Shown in pieces: positions 57,880 through 64,000 of a stretch of 64,000 bases of DNA. The stretch comes from Branchiostoma floridae (lineage: Eukaryota; Chordata; Leptocardii; Amphioxiformes; Branchiostomatidae). Location of the stretch: positions 25,779,836 through 25,843,835 of the forward strand of contig NC_049981.1 in assembly GCF_000003815.2 (NCBI RefSeq). Direction: 5' to 3'. Made by a program: the position numbers and the translations under genes. The notes below the pieces were generated by a model. That model ran no database searches, had not been told where the DNA came from, and saw only the letters and a list, made by a program, of their open reading frames with translations. Each line of letters begins with the position of its first letter. Position 1 is the first letter of the stretch.

Positions 57880-60800
57880 TTTTTTGGGAGACCTCCATAG
57901 AACAGACTGTAAAACCCTTGTGTCAATCCATAGCCATATAGTCACCACGATCCATCCTCCTACGCACGGTCCCCAACTGGCTAATCGCCTATTTAGGCTT
58001 AGGTCACAATTGGAAAAAGGGGCCCTGCCGGGCAGTTCACGGGCTGTTTTTTGGCACTTTCGGGCGTGACCCCTGCGTTGCCCTGTGGGACACCTCGCGG
58101 CTGCCGGGGTATTTTGAGGCCCGGCCGGGACCCTGGTTCAATTTAAGTCTGACTTAAAATGAACCGGGGACCCGCTCGTACAACCACCCCGCGACCTAAT
58201 CGTGACAACACCGAGAGGGATCCCTTCGGTTGCCGGCAGTCTGTCGGAATAAATTCGTTACGTCAAAGACCAGGTTTACAGAATAAAAGCGTGCAATTCG
58301 TAAAACCGGGTCAAATATGTGCCGTCACAGATCACGTGAAAGGACAAAAGCCGTGAACTTACAAGTATCGCAGTGCAGTTCATACGCGTATTACAGTGGA
58401 GTTAAGTGCATAGCGCTATACCAAGGGAAAGGAGAAGACAAGGGGACAGCCCTTAGCCCACTAGGCAGGTGGAAGAATTCAGCAACAGAAACTTCTGCAG
58501 ACAAGGGCAACAGAGGGGGATAGGACAACACACCACACAACAGACCACACAGTAGGCTGCATTACTGAGAAGCAGGACGAACAGATAGCCTCCTTCATAG
58601 AAAGCTACTATGCTTTTTACGATATTACAACCCCAGACTACAGAAACAAGCTGAAGAAAGATGTTTGGCTGAAGAAGGACGTTTCCTCTGCAATTGGCCG
58701 TCGGAACACCAAACTTGCAATCATTCGGACCCATAAGCCATTTTTTTTTCGTTTTACAAATATAAAAATATAGGCCTCAACAGTTTGGCAAGTCATCCGC
58801 CGACATTAAAAATTCCAAAAACATGTTCATTTAGTTTAGAAACGTAACAGTGCCGCACGTCAGTGCGAGTGCGAGGAAAAATTGGCGAAAACAACCGTGC
58901 CGCAGTGAACGGACCCCGACAGTACTCCAAGTTCAGTGATGTACTACCTTAAAGTGAATGCAGGCAATGCTTGTTTTTATACCCCTTAAATATGACGAGT
59001 GCCCACCAGGAGCCTGCCTGGTTCCCTGCCGTTGTTCGCAGGGCATATGGCAGGGACCCTATAACTGCCCCACCGGGCTGTGAGAGACAAACGTTACCCT
59101 GTCGGATCCCGCAGGGATGACTACAGGACACCGTCAGAACATTTGGCGGGTGTCTGCCGGAGACGAACCTAGGAAGGTGGAAATTTTTAAAAGAAAAATG
59201 ACGGGGTGCCCGCCGGAACACTCCGGGACACCCATGGGGCAGCGCGAAGGCAACGTTTGATTGTGACCACGACAGCCGGTAAACAGCCGGTGTCCGCCCG
59301 ACTTCAGAGCCCGGCCGGGGCTACATCCCTGACGGGCACCGGGCCAATTGTGACCCTAGCCTTAGCCGTTTGATGCCACTATCGTGTCGTGGTCATTTAG
59401 TCACCACGCACACACACATGCTATCTTAGACGTCTTCATCACTAACCTCAAGAAGTACTATAGAAGACCTAAGAGTTTATCAATCCTATTAGTAGAAGTG
59501 ATCACTGTGCTGTTTGCTGCCATCCCGCAGAGGCAGCCCTGGGAAACCCAACAAAGCCAGGACAGTTGGACCCGCCCTATTCCAGACTGTTTTACGTGAT
59601 TTTGGCCAGTGGATTGTAACCCAGAAATGGACGAAAATAATCTCAAAGGTCTCAGCTGACTTTGAAACAGCAGCCTTCTACAACATCTTGGGTGAAGCCA
59701 TAGACAGTTTTTTGGGCTGAGCCGAACTCTATGTTACTTGGCCCCCAGAATGTACTAGTAAGTCATTGTATTTCTGCTTCAAGCGAAGTCCTCCTGAGAT
59801 GCCCCCTCTCACCATTGGTGGACGGACACTTAGCATTGTCTCACAAGCCAAGTTACTTGGCCTGCATACACAGTCTGACCTACGGTGGTGATCTCCAAGC
59901 TAATCCTACGGTAGCATAAGATATTATCAAAAGCTGGCAGAGTAGTGACCTAGGAGTGTGCTTGCGACCCCGTTGCCCGTCTGACGGTGAGTAGTTGGCC
60001 TAGGAGTGTGTTTGCGACCCCGTTGCCCGTCTGACTCTCTTTAGCCGGGTATAGGATCTGCTTGGAGATTACTGCGGTGGTCAGACCAAGTAGACGCCAT
60101 GGTAACTAAGGACAACAGAAGATTGTATTTCTTGAGTAGACTACGTCGAGCGGGCGTCCCTCTCCATGACCTCATCTGTGTATTGCGGATACGCAAGACC
60201 GACACGACAATAGGCGATACCTTGCTGGAATGCTGGACTCACAAAAATACAATCTGACAGCATAGAAAGAATCCACAAACGGTTCTATAGAATCATTTTG
60301 GGGAGACAATATCTCTCCTACTCCGATGCCCTGGTTACCCTCGACCTCAGGACTTTGCCCTCGCTGTCAGAAAATCGCAAGATGCGCCCTGGTTATCCCA
60401 GTATGCAACTTAGACATACTCGGTACTCACCTCACCTCACCGGTCCCATAGCCTCACCGGCCGTAGGGGCAGCAATACAAACTGCCAAATGGGACAAGTG
60501 GTACCTATCTTAAACCCATTTGAATCTATCGAATACACGGTAAAGTTCCGCATGAATCAGGTTGGTAAATTCGCTGTAAACCTGAATGCGTTTTCTAATA
60601 AGCATGAACAATGCTTGGATTTGAAAATACTTATCACATTGTGAAGATATGCATGAATACATTGTAAAGTTATACCGAATAGTCTGCAACATACATCAAT
60701 TATGCGCGTAAATTCGCCGTTACCAAGTGTGTGTGTTCTCATACATGAACAATACTATGTCTCCCAACATTTTTGCCATCTTTGCAAGTTGTTCTTTACT

Positions 60801-61150
60801 TGGTCATAGTTTACTTCTGACTAGATAAATGGAACTCACGATTAAATTGTGATCAAAACTTAATGAACCACAGATGTGCTTTCCGTTGTAGTGGGTCTTT
60901 GTATAGATTGTATTGGATATAGGATTCAATTGGTTTTAATCTAATGTATCTTGATTATATATGTATGGGTAAACTTTATCCTCTAAATAGTCTAAAAAGC
61001 TTCAAGTTTGGGTTCGTATAATAGCATCATTGTTATCGTTGTTATGATAATGCTTAATGTTGGACAATGGTGTTAATGTATATCAATGTTTGGTGCACAT
61101 TCTTGTAATATAAGAAAGGTTTGCGATTCAGCCCTTGGGCTGAAAACTAG
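57880..61150 (+). pseudogene. Decayed LINE, interrupted by a MITE
   Basis: Scattered plus-strand frames read in order as a non-LTR element: an endonuclease-like piece before the insert (THGPQLANR), then THAILDVFITNLKKYYRRPK and GPALFQTVLRDFGQW after it. RT C-terminal pieces follow (DAMVTKDNRRLYFLSRLRRAGVPLHDLI near 60097), then a 3' UTR-like stretch ending near 61150. Stops and frameshifts are frequent. The insertion at 57992-59366 explains the gap in the first half. Confidence 0.7.
57992..59366. mobile_element. MITE of about 1.4 kb inside the LINE
   Basis: Inverted ends: taggcttaggtcacaattgg on the left and ccaattgtgaccctagcctta on the right. GC-rich subterminal parts carry gcccggccggg words on both sides, also inverted. 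No transposase was seen. The target duplication is not clear. Confidence 0.72.
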
Positions 61151-61361
61151 CTTTCAGTCTATGTTTCTCTTGCTGAAAGCGTCTTTGCCAGACCGCATCT
61201 TTGTACATGTAGAACAAGCTTCCTCGCGATTTCTCAAGACGACTGTCATTGTAAAACCTTAACTTTGTAGTAAGTTGGACTACAAGCTGTTCCTTACAGT
61301 GCTACCCTACAGCAGCATGCAATGATTGTGTACAGCCGATATACTATTATTGTATAGTATA

Positions 61362-61441
61362 TGAAAGACCGGGTGCTGTGGAGAGACATTGTGCAACGCC
61401 TCACCCCGCCCACCAGGGGCGACAGATGATGATGATGATGA
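61362..61441 (+). mobile_element. LINE 3' end with (GAT)n tail
   Basis: Encodes MKDRVLWRDIVQRLTPP, then TRGDR and a stop, immediately followed by GATGATGATGATGATT. It matches the C terminus at 2004-2069. Only the last 22 codons were copied, so it is extremely 5' truncated. Confidence 0.72.
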
Positions 61442-61444
61442 TTG

Positions 61445-61575
61445 TATGTTCTCGGGCGATGGTCTGATGGCCTGGTGGTAAGGTTGTTGGATTTTCAGGT
61501 TCTGGCCATTCTCAAGTTGTTGTATACAATCATATGCCTTTGAAAAAGGCACTTATCACCCCTTTCTCACTCGAC
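61445..61575 (+). mobile_element. tRNA-derived SINE remnant, plus orientation
   Basis: A-box-like tggcctggtggtaaggttg, a decayed B box, then catatgcctttgaaaaaggc, acttatcaccc and ctttctcactcgactggggt. Same order as the SINE at 51270-51418 but on the opposite strand. It directly follows the LINE 3' end. Confidence 0.55.
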
Positions 61576-61840
61576 TGGGGTAGAAAAATCAGTAGTTAGT
61601 TTCTGTCCTCTCGATGGCGTCCCCTCGGATGTACAGTGAAACCGGAGGTCTGCTAACGAACTCACCACACTTCTTATGTTGTATATGGTGTTTAATGAGG
61701 TACGAAGAAACGTTAACGCCTCAGGAGAAGATTTGCTTGCTTCCTTAGTCATATTACACATGTACGTAGGAGTTAGGAATGCCGTAGGCAACTTACCTTC
61801 CTGAAAGCAAGGACATAATTACATGTACTAAAATACATTA

Positions 61841-62280
61841 TCATATAGCCAGGCGTCTCGGAACAATCAGAAGGCCCCGTTCCACGTTGGGTATGACGCT
61901 GTAACACATAGATTCCGATCAGGCCGGTGTGTATCCTCCTTCTGATTGGTCAGGATGAATCGACACCGTCACCGTTGTCGATTTTCATCGACAGGGGCAC
62001 CGTTAACATTGATAATGAGTTTTGTTGTTCAATGTTTCGAATATTTTCTGTGGAAATTTTGGTTTCGAAATGCAATCTGCAATCTCCTTACAAATGTATG
62101 TACCAAAGAACTGATGTGAATCTTCAGAAATTCACACATAAAAGGAATTCAGGCGTAAAGTACCAAGGGCTGTATGCGTCATACATAAGTTTGCAAGTTT
62201 GGGTAGGCTATATGATAATAACGTTACTGGCCAGGCGTTATGACTCCATATACACCTCGGGGCGGGTCATTAACCCTTAA
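61841..62280. mobile_element. Dispersed repeat, copy 2
   Basis: Starts attatcatatagccaggc and ends gcgggtcattaacccttaa. Reverse-complement relative of 33514-34115, sharing atctccttacaaatgtatgt and neighbouring segments. Confidence 0.72.
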
Positions 62281-63869
62281 ATAACATCTACTCTTTGTAC
62301 CTATCTGATGTTTCTATGTACATTATTGGCGGGTTTGACGTCTCCTTTTAAGACAGTGGTTAATGACTAGTCTCGCGTTGTTGATGATGCATGGGGTTTA
62401 ATCTATAACTTGAGTAGAAATGAGAACATATTTTTCTAAGTTCAAAGAGCAAAAGCTAAAACAACATTTATTTGTAGACAGCTGTTGGAGAAATGTTTGA
62501 ACGTCTGACAGCCTTTTCCTTACATTTTGTTGACAAAATTTTGCGTCTATTCTTTATTCACGTATATTTTTTTTATCTTTAACACATTTTTGGACACCAA
62601 AATGACTAATCTGCATAAACTAGGAGGAAAGTCTTTGATTCAATTATCTTGGCTAAATGCCCAGAGCAAACCGCCTGACAACAAATCTGAACTCATGAGA
62701 CAATTACTTTAGTTTAATTCCAATTCCTTATTCATGGTTACTCTTTTTTTAAAGTCAAAACCAAAAGAAATGGACCCACTTGTGATGAGTTAAGATTCAA
62801 ACAATTGTTATCTAGCATCCTATATAAATGGAAACAACTTATTCAAGGTATGCGGATGTAAAGCAGTTGCTATGTCTGTATCAAAATATTCTAAGTGTAT
62901 AAAAGGTCTGACTAAGAAGACGACAAAATACACCAAAAGAAAATTCTATCTTTATCTCTGAAATTCGTTAAGAATTTTTCGAACCACGCAGTGACGCAAG
63001 CTTGACGCAAGTAGAGTGAGAATGCACCTTAAAACTCATGTTGTTATGGTTTCTTTTATAATTAGTTTCTTTTTACAGTGAAAGACCAGTGATAGGCTGA
63101 TATTCAACAACTATAGGTCCACATTTGGATTGTTAAAGAAGCACAAAACGTTTAGGTGGCTATTCAGAAGAGACACAAACGAAAACTCGTACGACGTTGG
63201 AAGAATTTTGAACATCGCCCCATACTCTGCGATGGCTGATTTTTATTAAAAGTACGATTTACTGCGATCATCGCACAATAATGCCAATATACGGTATATG
63301 CCATCGCGAGCTTTGTTTCTTGTAAAAGTATGCTTTATCAATGTTTTACGGGTACTTTGAATCAGATTTTGTGTGGTGAAGACAGTTAACGTTTTAATTC
63401 TCCTTTACATTTCTATCGAAGCTTTCCCTCGTTAAATTGGCAGCTCGCGCTCGCGGCATTGTCGGCTCCCGGTGAGTGACGTATCCTGTTCTGAGCGAGG
63501 CGGTAAAGACTCTGAAGACTCCAAGCTGCGCGATCATTAGCGGTTACTTTGATCTATTCAAATTTGGAGTTCTTATTTTTTCCTTGCTTACTGGTAATTG
63601 CACAGTGCCGACAGTTATAGTCGTATGCGAGGGCTCCCGAAAATTTCGCCCTAAGAATACTAGCATCTTCACACATCCGATTGTAATTTCTGATTTTATC
63701 TCTTGGCACTGTGGAGAACTGTACTGGCCGACCAAAACTCTCCACATTCGTACAAAGGGCAAGACTGCGTAATTTGGGGCACGTTGTGCAACTCTTGCAA
63801 CTGTCCAAGGCGGCAGTAAATCGGGCACCTACGGGGAGGAAAAAGTGTGGGGGGGAGGGGGGCTTGGGA
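62281..63869. other. No feature recognised
   Basis: AT-rich stretch without a supported gene. A short word (ctttatctctgaaattcgtt, near 62950) recurs with one change at 34378 and probably belongs to a dispersed repeat. Confidence 0.4.
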
Positions 63870-64000
63870 AAGAATAGTTGCGTGGGACCTTGCTGAGATG
63901 GGCTGCAGTTGGAAGGAGGCGCAGTGGATAGCAGCAAACAAAAGACAATGGAAGACAAAACGGCCCGCCTCGGTGTAAGCTGTATAGCGGCGATGATGAT
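63870..64000 (+). mobile_element. LINE 3' end at the window edge
   Basis: A frame ends ERIVAWDLAEMGCSWKEAQ, then WIAANKRQWKTKRPASV and a stop at about 63977, followed by GATGATGAT at the window end. The SWKEAQ-(x)-W pattern is the usual C terminus of many LINE ORF2 proteins. It is a different sequence from the other GAT-tailed family here. Confidence 0.6.

Overview
The window is eukaryotic nuclear DNA with spliced genes (GT-AG introns), long introns and a dense load of decayed mobile elements. The gene content (an STK31-type Tudor/pseudokinase protein, a Golgi sialyltransferase, a GPI-type Ly6 protein, RING and zinc-finger proteins) points to a deuterostome. The many foldback MITEs, non-LTR fragments and tRNA-derived SINEs are most like a cephalochordate (Branchiostoma, lancelet). 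That assignment is an inference. One 100-N assembly gap lies at 32288-32387.

Layout. 1-4180: no gene seen; a LINE 3' remnant and a 99-bp tandem duplication. 4183-5038 (-): secreted/GPI-anchored Ly6/uPAR protein. 5958-8682 (+) and 9311-12688 (-): two convergent paralogous RING-finger genes that share an unrecognised domain. 13349-39327 (+): a 23-exon gene encoding RRM, Tudor, coiled coil, pseudokinase and a Ser/Pro-rich tail (STK31-like), starting 660 bp from the divergent RING gene. 41434-46898 (+): an 8-exon GT29 sialyltransferase of ST6GalNAc type. 47712-53933 (-): the 3' part of a small two-zinc-finger gene with a 5.4-kb intron. 54000-64000: no complete gene; remnants of at least three LINE families, a MITE inside a LINE, SINEs and dispersed repeats.

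I rebuilt exon structures by hand from reading frame, splice sites and phase. The Ly6, both RING, STK31-like and sialyltransferase models close in frame from ATG to stop. The zinc-finger gene lacks its 5' exon.

The genes do not form an operon-like unit. The STK31-like gene is expected to act in germline RNA (piRNA-type) granules, the sialyltransferase in the Golgi, the Ly6 protein at the cell surface, and the RING proteins as probable E3 ligases. The most unusual points are the N-terminal RRM on the STK31-like protein, the convergent RING pair with lopsided intron loss, and several nested transposons whose target-site duplications can still be read.
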